Shown here piece after piece: positions 27,697-35,114 of a DNA stretch of 64,000 bases; within the stretch, counting starts at the first letter, position 1, and the number at the start of each line of letters is the position of its first letter. The DNA is taken from NCBI GenBank assembly GCA_024696945.1, contig JAILGF010000185.1, positions 1 to 64,000 of the forward strand, read 5' to 3'. Origin of the DNA: Lachnospiraceae bacterium. GTDB taxonomy: Bacteria; Bacillota; Clostridia; Lachnospirales; Lachnospiraceae. The translations under genes were made by a program, and so were the position numbers. The notes under the pieces were generated by a model that ran no database searches, was not told the origin of the DNA, and saw only the letters and a program-made list of their open reading frames with translations.

Positions 27697-27726
27697 TAGG
27701 AAATGCTGAATGCGTTTTCGAGGTTA
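27697..27726 (+). repeat. Degenerate copy of the GCTGAAGGC hairpin element
   Basis: TAGGAAATGCTGAATGCGTT followed by TTCGAGGTTA. It resembles the copies at 32840 and 57889: GAAA, a GC-TGAA-GC stem-loop, TTTT and GGTTA. Here the stem is weakened by changes on both arms. Confidence 0.45.
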
Positions 27727-27746
27727 AAATGTAGAAAGGAATTGAA

Positions 27747-28721
27747 ATGGATAGAGTTAAATGGGGCGTTATGGGAACGGCGAACATTGCCCGCTGGGCA
27801 ACAATTCCCGGTATGAAGCTTGCCGAGAGCTGTGAACTTTATGCCATAGCCGGCAGGAGCATAGAAAAAGCTGAGAAGTTCAAAGAGGAATATGGATTTG
27901 AGAAAGCCTACGGAACATATGAAGAGCTTCTTATGGATAAGGAAGTGCAGGCAGTATATATTCCTCTTCCGAATGATATCCATCTTAGATGGGTGAAGGA
28001 ATGCCTTAAAGCAGGAAAACATGTGCTTTGTGAAAAGCCCTTGGCATTAAATGCGGATGAAGCTACCGAAATGTATGCGGAAGCTTCAAAATACGGAGTT
28101 CATCTGATGGAAGCGTATGCATATCTGCACAGTCCTTATGTTGAGGCTTTGAAGCAGGACGTTAACAGTGGTATTATCGGTGATGTTGATTATATAGAAT
28201 CTGCATTTATTACCCAAGGGTATAAAGAGGATTTTAGATTGCATAAGGAATTCGGCGGTGGGGCAATGTATGATCTTGGCTGTTATTGTACCACTATGAT
28301 CCTGTCGCTTGTAGATTCTGATCCTGATCTTGTAAAAGCGGTAGCGGAATTCTCAGATCTTGCTGTGGATCTTAATACCTCAGGTATTATCCGCTTTCAA
28401 AATGGTGTAAGGGCTTCCTTTAATGTGGGAATGATACTCGGTGAAAATACAAATTCCAGATTCGACAGGCTCTATATCCACGGTTCAAGGGGTTCGATAA
28501 GATCCGAGGTTGAATACAATCAGGCAGGAGAACTGTCATATCGGATATTTAATGCAGATGGTGTCACAGAAAGAAAAGTATCCGTCCCTCAGAACTATTC
28601 CCTTGAAATAGAAAATATGAGCAGATGTATCTTATATGGTGATAAGCCACATATATCACCGGCATTTTCTATAAGAAATGCAGAATTGATAGACAGAGTA
28701 CTGAAAGAGATAGGGTATTAA
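27747..28721 (+). CDS. Gfo/Idh/MocA-family oxidoreductase
   Basis: NAD(P)-dependent dehydrogenase of 324 residues acting on a sugar, cyclitol or related compound. The Rossmann half shows WGVMGTANIARWATIPGM, YAIAGRS, VYIPLPNDIHLRWVKECLKAGKHVLCEKPLALN with the family EKP lysine near 96-98. The C-terminal half has MEAYAYLHSPYV, GGGAMYDLGCYC (substrate Asp/His region) and SRFDRLYIHGSRGSI. AAAGGAA lies upstream of the ATG. The adjacent SDR gene suggests redox metabolism of the same or a related substrate, not provable here. Confidence 0.93.
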   Translation: MDRVKWGVMGTANIARWATIPGMKLAESCELYAIAGRSIEKAEKFKEEYGFEKAYGTYEELLMDKEVQAVYIPLPNDIHLRWVKECLKAGKHVLCEKPLALNADEATEMYAEASKYGVHLMEAYAYLHSPYVEALKQDVNSGIIGDVDYIESAFITQGYKEDFRLHKEFGGGAMYDLGCYCTTMILSLVDSDPDLVKAVAEFSDLAVDLNTSGIIRFQNGVRASFNVGMILGENTNSRFDRLYIHGSRGSIRSEVEYNQAGELSYRIFNADGVTERKVSVPQNYSLEIENMSRCILYGDKPHISPAFSIRNAELIDRVLKEIGY

Positions 28722-28765
28722 AAAAGAAACAGGGAACTATGTCCGCTGTCTCATAGGAAGGTTGT

Positions 28766-29278
28766 TTAAATAGAACGGAGAGATTTCCGTAACTGCTTAA
28801 AGAATTTTTGCAGTATAGCCGTGCTTTCTTCTGCACATATATCCCTAGTAATTTCAACTTGATGGTTAAATTCAGGACGGTCTAAGAGATTTAGGATTGA
28901 ACCTGCACAACCTGCTTTGGGGTTTGCAGCACCTATTACAATACGGTCTATGCGGGACTGGACTATAGCACCTGAGCACATCTGGCAGGGCTCTAAGGTG
29001 ACATACATGGTACATCCATCGAGCCTCCAGTCACCAAGCTTTCTGCAGGCTTGGGATATGGCTGTGATCTCTGCATGAGCCAATGCTGTCTTTTTGGTAT
29101 TACGCTTGTTAAAACCGCGTCCGATTATTTTTTTATCATAAACTATTACACAACCGATGGGAACCTCACCAAGCTCTAAAGCATGCTCAGCCTGCTTTAG
29201 AGCTTTTTTCATGAATATAATGTCCTCTTCCGGTGTCAGAGGAGTCCTTTTTACATTTTTGGCTGCTTCCGGTTTCAT
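28766..29278 (-). CDS. tadA: tRNA-specific adenosine deaminase
   Basis: Converts adenosine 34 of tRNA-Arg(ACG) to inosine. The 170-residue cytidine-deaminase fold has the zinc and catalytic motif HAEITAI and the PCQMCSGAIVQSRIDRIVIGAANPKAG segment with the PCxMC zinc cysteines. EVPIGCVIVYDKKIIGRG and CAGSILNLLDRPEFNH are TadA-specific. The first 20 residues (MKPEAAKNVKRTPLTPEE) are a non-conserved extension; a start nearer FMKKALKQA is possible, since the ribosome site before 29278 is weak. Confidence 0.93.
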   Translation of the reverse strand: MKPEAAKNVKRTPLTPEEDIIFMKKALKQAEHALELGEVPIGCVIVYDKKIIGRGFNKRNTKKTALAHAEITAISQACRKLGDWRLDGCTMYVTLEPCQMCSGAIVQSRIDRIVIGAANPKAGCAGSILNLLDRPEFNHQVEITRDICAEESTAILQKFFKQLRKSLRSI

Positions 29279-29322
29279 GAGCTTATTACACTCCGTTCCT
29301 TGTGGTATTTTTGATCAGATGT

Positions 29323-29877
29323 TTATGCGGAATGAGAAACATCGAGTACATAAAGCAGGCTGTCCCTTTCGCCCATCCCGAATTCGTGAGCATGCCTGAG
29401 AACCTTCTCAAAACGGAATCCCAGTTTTTCTATCAATGCCTTTGACGGTAGATTTTCCGGTAGTATTTCTGCTTCAAAGCGCTTCAGGCCATATTCTTTG
29501 GCTACTATGGGAATCAGATAGGAAGAAGCTTCGTAGGCATATCCCTTTTCACGCTCCGACGCATCGATCTTATATCCGATGATACAGGCATGATCCTCCT
29601 TGTTATCTGTTAGGGCAAAGCTTATATTGCCTATAACTATATGCGGATTGTTCTTTAGGAAAAGATAATACCGCGCCCCTTCACCCTTTAGGAATATCCT
29701 CTGTTCGGCTTGCACGGCCCTTATCTGATAATTCATGGTAAAATAGCTGTCATTAAGCTTCAGGTCCCACTTTGAGAAATCCTCACGGTTACGTACAAGG
29801 TATTCATTTATTTTATCTGCAAACATCTCATTGCCTATGGCAAGAACGAGATGTTCGGTTTCATATCTCAGTTTCAT
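29323..29877 (-). CDS. GNAT acetyltransferase, RimJ/RimL-like
   Basis: A 184-residue acetyltransferase of the ribosomal-protein-acetyltransferase-like branch: RYETEHLVLAIGNEMFADKI at the N-terminus, GNISFALTDNKEDHACIIGYKIDASEREKGYAYEAS with the acetyl-CoA loop, and RFEAEILPENLPSKALIEKLGFRFEKV near 135-160, the usual GNAT end. Substrate unknown. It lies between tadA and nrdG on the same strand with gaps of 19-44 bp, so the three are probably one unit. Confidence 0.9.
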   Translation of the reverse strand: MKLRYETEHLVLAIGNEMFADKINEYLVRNREDFSKWDLKLNDSYFTMNYQIRAVQAEQRIFLKGEGARYYLFLKNNPHIVIGNISFALTDNKEDHACIIGYKIDASEREKGYAYEASSYLIPIVAKEYGLKRFEAEILPENLPSKALIEKLGFRFEKVLRHAHEFGMGERDSLLYVLDVSHSA

Positions 29878-29896
29878 GTGAACATTCCTTAATTAT

Positions 29897-30607
29897 CTAT
29901 ACCACTCCGCGTAATTCGGTCTGTGGAATGAAGGGGAGAAGAATATCTCTGTAATGCTGCATATCTTCCACGGAAACAGTATAGAGTCCCGCAGGGTTTA
30001 ACTGGTCCTCGGAAGTCCTGTAGCCCTGAAGAAAATAGGCCTTTGCTCCCCTAAGCCATTTACCGATCTTCATAAAATCTTTTTCAGTGTGTATCCCTCC
30101 AACCACGGTGGTGCGGAATTCATAATCGATCTTTCCTTGAGAACCGCTCTGCATAATAAGATCGGTGCTTTCAAATATGGGACTCATATCAAAGCTGGTA
30201 AGTCCTATTGCAATTGCGTAGTTATCGGGAGAAGCCTTTATATCCATTGCTATGCAGTCTATCAGTGCATCGTCGATAAGCCTTTTTATCATATCAGGGG
30301 AGCTTCCGTTGGTGTCGAGCTTGACTGAAAGCCCCATGTCCTTGACTTTCATACAGAAATCCGGCAGATCGGTATTAATGGTAGGTTCTCCGCCGGTAAT
30401 CGCAACACCCTCAAGCCTGCCGCCCCTGTTTTTCAATAAGTCAAATACCTCTGATTCGGGTTTTAAAGGCTGCGAATCAGGGTTAAGTACAAGAGTGGCG
30501 TTATGGCAGAAGGGACATCTGAAATTGCAGTGCCCGGTAAAGACCGTACAAGCCATCTTGCCGGGATAATCAAGTAATGTTAATCCGTTTATTCCATGTA
30601 TTTTCAT
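29897..30607 (-). CDS. nrdG: Anaerobic ribonucleotide reductase activating protein (radical SAM)
   Basis: Radical-SAM activase that installs the glycyl radical in NrdD, making deoxynucleotides under anoxia. The 236-residue protein has the cluster motif CNFRCPFCHNA near 24-34 (CxxxCxxC), preceded by MKIHGINGLTLLDYPGKMAC, and TGGEPTIN near 78, typical of SAM binding. It is the longer form with a LDTNGSSPDM segment, as in Clostridia. I choose ATG 30607, with AAAGGT upstream, over longer in-frame options. No nrdD gene is present in the window. Confidence 0.9.
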   Translation of the reverse strand: MKIHGINGLTLLDYPGKMACTVFTGHCNFRCPFCHNATLVLNPDSQPLKPESEVFDLLKNRGGRLEGVAITGGEPTINTDLPDFCMKVKDMGLSVKLDTNGSSPDMIKRLIDDALIDCIAMDIKASPDNYAIAIGLTSFDMSPIFESTDLIMQSGSQGKIDYEFRTTVVGGIHTEKDFMKIGKWLRGAKAYFLQGYRTSEDQLNPAGLYTVSVEDMQHYRDILLPFIPQTELRGVV

Positions 30608-30635
30608 TATAAGTGGTACCTTTATATTTTTTGTT

Positions 30636-30674
30636 AAAAAAGCCACCCGAAGAACAACCCGTGCTTCGAGTGGC
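30636..30674 (-). terminator. Intrinsic terminator after veg
   Basis: On the minus strand GCCACTCGAAG pairs with CTTCGGGTGGC (one G-T) and runs into TTTTTT. It separates veg from nrdG. Confidence 0.85.
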
Positions 30675-30705
30675 ATATCATCGGTTTATGTTAATGACGT
30701 AAATA

Positions 30706-30939
30706 TCAGAAAACCAGCTCTACGTCCCTGATAAGAACATCTGTATAACTAAAGGAAACGGTCTTGAAGCAGTCATCTTCGCCAACCTTTACGCAGAAAA
30801 CGTGAGGATGCATTTCTTCGATAACGCCTTCCTCTTCATCAAAACGGTTGCGGCCCTGATTTGTTCTTACCAGAACTCTTTTTCCTATATTGTCTTGGAT
30901 CAGATTGTAAACCTTACACATATTAGCCGGTTGTCTCAT
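30706..30939 (-). CDS. veg: Veg family protein
   Basis: A 77-residue protein matching Veg, a highly expressed small protein linked to biofilm matrix gene control in B. subtilis. Family features are the central NIGKRVLVRTNQGRNRFDEE, the GVIEEMHPHVFCVKV strand and the end VSFSYTDVLIRDVELVF. I choose ATG 30939, six bases after AGGAGG; a longer in-frame start lacks a site. It has its own promoter and terminator. An SH3-like beta-barrel is known for the family; biochemical role unclear. Confidence 0.93.
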   Translation of the reverse strand: MRQPANMCKVYNLIQDNIGKRVLVRTNQGRNRFDEEEGVIEEMHPHVFCVKVGEDDCFKTVSFSYTDVLIRDVELVF

Positions 30940-30990
30940 TTGCGTCCTCCTGTATTGTATGTATTTTTTTACTACCACAATATGTAGTGT

Positions 30991-31019
30991 ATTGTATCAC
31001 ATTAACCCACTAAAGTCAA
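30991..31019 (-). promoter_or_regulatory. Sigma-A promoter of veg
   Basis: On the minus strand TTGACT (31014-31019), 17-bp spacer, TACAAT (30991-30996). Near-consensus, as expected for the abundant veg transcript. Confidence 0.88.
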
Positions 31020-31061
31020 AGAGTTATTTGTGAAAAACAGGAGGAAAATGTTCTCTAAAAA

Positions 31062-31105
31062 GTAAAATTGCACAAAATCCAACGAGGGAAATTGTGCAAT
31101 TTTAC
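31062..31105. other. 14-bp perfect inverted repeat in the veg/31208 gap
   Basis: GTAAAATTGCACAA (31062-31075) and TTGTGCAATTTTAC (31092-31105) with a 16-bp loop. No T-tract follows on the plus strand; on the minus strand a T-rich CTTTTTAG follows, so it may terminate the upstream minus-strand gene. The 229-bp gap (30979-31207) also holds GTGTACA/TGTACAC (about 31153-31171) and no convincing gene. Confidence 0.55.
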
Positions 31106-31207
31106 GGAGTCAAGGAAAATGAAAGTATTAAGAAAAAGGCAATGTTGTAAAATGTGTACAAAAATGTACACGCATTTCTGTAAAAAACCAACAAAATATC
31201 GGCTTTT

Positions 31208-31813
31208 TTATCCTAATTCATCGATCCACTTATTTACTTTTTCAAGGGTAAGCTTCATGGTATCCTGGCATAGACCGGGCAGATCTTCTCCCCATGCCTT
31301 GCCTGCTTCCTCGAAGCCCTGTTTGATGGCATTCAGCATATCTTTGGCCAGCTTCGGGTCATCACCAGCCAATGCCTTTGCGAAAGAAAGCATTCTTTCC
31401 GAGGTCTGTTCCGCACCCCAATATCCGTCTTCAGCGGTGTCCTTCTGAGCCTGGAGTCTCGTTTCTTCATCTACGTCGAGGTTCTTGAAGATCTCCGCAA
31501 GATTTGTACCGTTCTCAAAATCAAGCACACCCGATTTGGCAACAGTCATTCCCTGCTTAGTCATCATTTTCTCTACAAGGGTACGAAGCGAAGCGGTTCT
31601 TTCCTCTGCGTCTGCTTTCAGTTTAGCGATAGTCTCGCTGTCGATCTTACGTTCCGTCTTGGTGACGGTAGCGGTCTCATCACTTTTTTCATATACCGCA
31701 GCTTGGGAAGAATCAGCCTTATTAGACTTTGTCTCATCGGTTTTCTTAGCGCTTGAGCTATATGTTTTTCCAGTGGTGAGTCCTGTGTTCGTAGTAATTC
31801 CGTTTACAGACAT
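31208..31813 (-). CDS. Helical protein of unknown function behind a sigma-28-like promoter
   Basis: The 201-residue protein starts MSVNGITTNTGLTTGKTYSS, is Ser/Thr/Lys-rich to about residue 60 and then helical. The C-terminal SERMLSFAKALAGDD...MLNAIKQGFEEAGKAWGEDLPGL and LEKVNKWIDELG pattern reminds me of DUF5610-type proteins, but I am not sure. ATG 31813 has GGAGG five bases upstream; the longer reading frame to 31936 overlaps the promoter. A sigma-28-type promoter upstream suggests membership of the motility regulon. No signal peptide. Confidence 0.72.
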   Translation of the reverse strand: MSVNGITTNTGLTTGKTYSSSAKKTDETKSNKADSSQAAVYEKSDETATVTKTERKIDSETIAKLKADAEERTASLRTLVEKMMTKQGMTVAKSGVLDFENGTNLAEIFKNLDVDEETRLQAQKDTAEDGYWGAEQTSERMLSFAKALAGDDPKLAKDMLNAIKQGFEEAGKAWGEDLPGLCQDTMKLTLEKVNKWIDELG

Positions 31814-31899
31814 AGTAACCTCCGTTCTGTGTGAAAATCTCCCCTGTTTTAAGCTTCCGTTCCTAAAAAAGAGAAGTGATATTAATGTATCTATGAAGT

Positions 31900-31926
31900 A
31901 TATCGGCAAAAAATGCCGGATACTTA
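31900..31926 (-). promoter_or_regulatory. Sigma-28 (SigD/FliA)-type promoter
   Basis: On the minus strand TAAG (31923-31926), 15-bp spacer, GCCGATAT (31900-31907). The consensus is TAAA-N15-GCCGATA(A/T); only the last -35 base differs. It points at the 31208-31813 gene with an ~80-nt leader. Confidence 0.7.
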
Positions 31927-31948
31927 ACTCCAACATAAATGTAAATAG

Positions 31949-31977
31949 TTGATTTTTTTAAATTTTAATATTATAAT
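31949..31977 (+). promoter_or_regulatory. Sigma-A promoter for the Big2 protein
   Basis: TTGATT (31949-31954), 17-bp spacer, TATAAT (31972-31977), 73 bp before the ATG. Confidence 0.75.
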
Positions 31978-32050
31978 AATATTTACCGGAGTTCCTTAGG
32001 TTCTGCGGCAACGGATCAATCCGTGTATTTTACAGAAGGGAACCAGTATA

Positions 32051-32833
32051 ATGAAGAAAATATTATTGATGCTTGTTGCAGCTATTGCACTGACAATAGG
32101 TACAGCTGTTTTAGCAGAACCTTTCGTAGTTCAGGCAGCTGCAGCTAAGCTGAACAAAACCGAAATCTCCATGGATGTGGGAGAGAGGATCAAGCTTAAG
32201 GTTAAGAATAATAAGAAAAAGGTTAAGTGGAAATCCGATAACTCTAAAGTGGCCAGAGTATCCAAAAAGGGAAACGTTTATGCGCTGTCACATGGAGAGT
32301 GCACGATAACCGCCAAGGTAGGAAAAAAGACATTTACATGTAAAGTAACGGTTAAGGATACTGCACTGGAGCTTTTGGACAGCGCCGTAACAATTAATGA
32401 GGTAAGGCTTCCTATCAGTTCTGTATGGGAATATTCCGGAGCAGTTCAAACACAGATATATCAGTATAGCCTCGGAAGCGATGTTTTCAAATGGGTATGT
32501 GCTGAGGTGGCCGACCTTCAGGAAGCCGAGATGGAAATGATAAACAGCTCGGAAGAGAATTTCATGAATGCCTGCAGTATAGTAGTGGATTCCTTCAAAA
32601 AGGACTTCAACACTGAAGATGTGGTAATGGAAATAATCAGCACCGATGACGGATATCTCGGAAGAGTAGCCGGAACTTGTGTCAGCAATAAGAATGACGT
32701 TTCGGTCATCATCTACATAAGGGTGCTGGATAAAAAGGTGGTAGTGGTAATGGGAATGGAAATAGACGAAACTGACCCTTACACCGAAAGGATAGTAAAG
32801 ACCATATGCACCGAAGCAAGGGTTTCGGAATGA
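32051..32833 (+). CDS. Exported protein with one Big2 (Ig-like) domain
   Basis: A 260-residue secreted protein. Residues 1-30 are a signal peptide (MKKILLMLVAAIALTIGTAV, cleavage near AAAAKL). Residues ~33-100 form a bacterial Ig-like group 2 domain (KTEISMDVGERIKLKVKNNKKKVKWKSDN, VARVSKKGNVYALSHGECTITAKV). The remaining 150 residues match nothing I know; they include an acidic helix and a beta-rich end. No anchor or sorting signal is seen. Likely surface-associated or secreted, with the Ig domain serving adhesion or spacing. Confidence 0.85.
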   Translation: MKKILLMLVAAIALTIGTAVLAEPFVVQAAAAKLNKTEISMDVGERIKLKVKNNKKKVKWKSDNSKVARVSKKGNVYALSHGECTITAKVGKKTFTCKVTVKDTALELLDSAVTINEVRLPISSVWEYSGAVQTQIYQYSLGSDVFKWVCAEVADLQEAEMEMINSSEENFMNACSIVVDSFKKDFNTEDVVMEIISTDDGYLGRVAGTCVSNKNDVSVIIYIRVLDKKVVVVMGMEIDETDPYTERIVKTICTEARVSE

Positions 32834-32839
32834 TAAAAC

Positions 32840-32870
32840 GAGGAAACGCTGAAGGCGTTTTAGAGGTTAC
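32840..32870 (+). repeat. Copy of the GCTGAAGGC hairpin element
   Basis: GAGGAAACGCTGAAGGCGTT followed by TTAGAGGTTAC just after the Big2 stop codon. The core AAACGC-TGAAG-GCGTTT is a perfect stem-loop shared with 57889-57932. Confidence 0.6.
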
Positions 32871-32882
32871 TTATTGATATTA

Positions 32883-32918
32883 AAAAGAGCACTTACATAA
32901 AATCGTAAGTGCTCTTTT
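32883..32918. terminator. Bidirectional intrinsic terminator
   Basis: AAAAGAGCACTTAC/GTAAGTGCTCTTTT is a perfect 14-bp stem with loop ATAAAATC. A on one side and T on the other let it serve both the Big2 gene (+) and the FecR gene (-), which converge here. Confidence 0.92.
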
Positions 32919-32934
32919 GAGGTTTAAGAATATT

Positions 32935-35079
32935 TTATGGTGTTGAATATCCGGATATAGTAAATGTAAATTCCGCACCCATTGAAGTGGTGAGGGTACC
33001 GATCGACTGACCGGCGTTAACAGTTACCTCGTTTGCACTGTCTACCCACTTTTCAGGAACGGTATAAACACCTCCGGAAAACAGTGATGAGAAAGAGCTT
33101 GGAGCAGTAACAGTACTTCCGTAAGTTATTTTTTTATGTTCAAAACCTTCAACCGGATATGAATACTGGTCATAGAAGGTGACATAGAATTCTATTGGTT
33201 CCCACTTAGCAGTAAGATTATAATCCGTGGTTGCTGTGTTGGGGTCGATATCGTAAACCGGCTGTCCTGTACTGTCTGCCCAGTATAAAAATTCATATCC
33301 TGTTTTTGTAGCCGGATGGATTGATATCATTTGAGATGTCTTGGTAGGATCCTCGGTATAGCTTGAAGGGTTACCGGGGTCATTCGTTCCGCCATCCGGG
33401 TTATAAGTTATTTTATGCGTCTTAGGAACAGGTATAGGCGTACTGATCGGTGTTGGTAAAGGTGTCGGTGTACTTGTAGGTATGGGTGTCGGCGTACTTG
33501 TCGGTACCGGCGTCGGTGTTGATGTTGCTGTCGGTGTCGGCGTTGATGTAGCCGTAGGTGCTGCGTAAGCCGTAGGCATCGGTGTAGCTGTAGGCTTCGG
33601 TGTAGCCGTAGGCTTAGGCGTGGGCTTTGGAGTAGCCGTAGCCTTCGGAGCCTTTGTAGGCTTCGGAGTAGGGGTAGCTGTTGCCTTAGGTGCCTTTGTA
33701 GGCTTAGGTGTAGCTGTAGGTTTAGGTGTAGCCGTGGGCTTAGGCGTAGGCTTCGGTGTAGGTTTAGGTGTAGCCGTAGGCTTCGGTGTAGGCTTCGGTG
33801 CGGCTGTCGGCTTTGGTGTAGCTGTAGGCTTAGGTGTGACCGTAGGTTTAGGTGTAGCTGTGGGTTCCGGAGTAGCCGTAGGCTCAGGAGTTGCTGTGGG
33901 CTCGGGAGTCGCAGTAGGTTCCGGAGTCGCAGTAGGCTCATCGGTGACAGGTACAGCTGTTACAAGCTCAGGTGTAGCGGTAGGAACTTCGGTTACAGGT
34001 TCCTCTGTAGGAGTGAGTTCCGGAGTAGCCGTGGGTTCCGGAGTCGCTGTAGGTTCGGGAGTCGCAGTGGGCTCGGGAGTTGCTGTATCTTCGGGAGTGG
34101 GTGCAGCTGTAATAATTCTTGAAGAATCGATTTTTCCGATTGTGTCTTCGGACAGTGAACCGTTTGCACCTTTTATGCTCCTTGGATCGATCATGGTACT
34201 AAACAGTTCTTTTACAGCATAGTCTTCATCTATGGTTCTGGTCTTTCCGGCGAATTCTTCTTCGGTTGCTTCAACCGTTTCAATCGTTTCTGGCGTCTCA
34301 GGTTGTTCATTATTGGAGGAAGTATTCTGTGTTTCTTCGCCCCAAGTAATATCCATATCTTTTTCACGATTTTCTTCTACGTAGGGCATTCCTGCAGTTT
34401 CATCTACTGCAGTAACAACATGAAGACCTGTTCCTTCAGTATAAAGCTTGGTAAAGTAATATACCTTATGATTTTTATTCATGTACGTGGTAATATAACC
34501 TTGGCCTTCAAAGAAGTAGTTATCGGTAATATAACTTAACTTTCCTTTACCATCTTCTGATTCGTTAAACTGACCGGAATCGTCAGCATCAGTGTAATCG
34601 GTGGTTTTGGAAGTTGTGTAATCAAGCTTTACACTTGTAGCTGCAACCGTTCCTCTTATTGCCATAGTCGTATTGGGGGTTACAACATTAAATGCGGATT
34701 GAGAAGAGAGCTTGCTCTGAATCTCTGTGAGCATATTTCCCTGTTCAACATATATTATTGTTTTGCTGTTAATATCATCACCTTCGGCTTTAAGCGAGAT
34801 GATCGTATTTTCATCAAGGTATACATACTTATCTCCATCGAGTTTAAGTCTGGCAAAAGCATTTCCTCCTACCTCGACACCGTCACCCGAACGGAGCTTC
34901 ATATTAGGATATGCACTCACTGAGGAACCGTCTCTTTTAACACTGACAGTACCCTCACATTCAAGGATTATAATGGAACGGTAAGCCTTCTCACCGCCCG
35001 AGAGAATAATTATAAGCACAACTGCGATAGCGATCACAGCAGTTCCTATTCCCCCAAACATTAAGATTTTCTTATTCAC
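32935..35079 (-). CDS. Surface FecR-domain protein with Pro/Thr repeat linker and InlB-type B-repeat
   Basis: The 714-residue protein starts with a membrane anchor (MNKKILMFGGIGTAVIAIAV to about 28). A FecR-like domain follows (about 35-165: GTVSVKRDGSSVSAYPNMKL, RSGDGVEVG, MAIRGTVAA). Residues ~335-555 are TATPEP/TPKPT repeats, acidic first and lysine-rich later. Residues ~560-635 resemble the InlB B-repeat/Listeria-Bacteroides repeat (ITYNPDGGT, GYEFLYWADS, YNLTAKWEP), then a beta-rich end. No sorting signal, so the N-terminal anchor holds it. FecR domains are sensing or scaffold modules. Last gene of the minus-strand signalling run. Confidence 0.88.
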   Translation of the reverse strand: MNKKILMFGGIGTAVIAIAVVLIIILSGGEKAYRSIIILECEGTVSVKRDGSSVSAYPNMKLRSGDGVEVGGNAFARLKLDGDKYVYLDENTIISLKAEGDDINSKTIIYVEQGNMLTEIQSKLSSQSAFNVVTPNTTMAIRGTVAATSVKLDYTTSKTTDYTDADDSGQFNESEDGKGKLSYITDNYFFEGQGYITTYMNKNHKVYYFTKLYTEGTGLHVVTAVDETAGMPYVEENREKDMDITWGEETQNTSSNNEQPETPETIETVEATEEEFAGKTRTIDEDYAVKELFSTMIDPRSIKGANGSLSEDTIGKIDSSRIITAAPTPEDTATPEPTATPEPTATPEPTATPELTPTEEPVTEVPTATPELVTAVPVTDEPTATPEPTATPEPTATPEPTATPEPTATPKPTVTPKPTATPKPTAAPKPTPKPTATPKPTPKPTPKPTATPKPTATPKPTKAPKATATPTPKPTKAPKATATPKPTPKPTATPKPTATPMPTAYAAPTATSTPTPTATSTPTPVPTSTPTPIPTSTPTPLPTPISTPIPVPKTHKITYNPDGGTNDPGNPSSYTEDPTKTSQMISIHPATKTGYEFLYWADSTGQPVYDIDPNTATTDYNLTAKWEPIEFYVTFYDQYSYPVEGFEHKKITYGSTVTAPSSFSSLFSGGVYTVPEKWVDSANEVTVNAGQSIGTLTTSMGAEFTFTISGYSTP
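33425..34112 (-). repeat. 18-bp-type tandem repeat coding for TATPEP/TPKPT linker
   Basis: Imperfect 18-base units (GGAGT-GCTGT-GGTTC style when read on the plus strand) repeat through the FecR gene, coding for TATPEP hexads, then TPKPTA, then TSTPTP units. Low-complexity, prone to length change. Confidence 0.9.
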
Positions 35080-35114
35080 CCTTTTATCCTCCTAATCTAT
35101 ACTGACGGGATGCA

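Noticed and set aside
31193-31200. Second GCCGATAT box on the minus strand
   Set aside because: No TAAA at the right distance, and it lies at the end of the 31208 gene.
31068-31448. Plus-strand frame starting in the 31062 hairpin
   Set aside because: Runs antisense into the 31208-31813 gene, has Cys/Lys-rich low-complexity start and no family resemblance.
33425-34112. CRISPR-like array
   Set aside because: Units are contiguous 18-base coding repeats without spacers.
33620-34222. Plus-strand 200-codon Gly/Val-rich frame
   Set aside because: It is the antisense of the TATPEP repeat; the GVAVGSG pattern is a by-product of the repeat.
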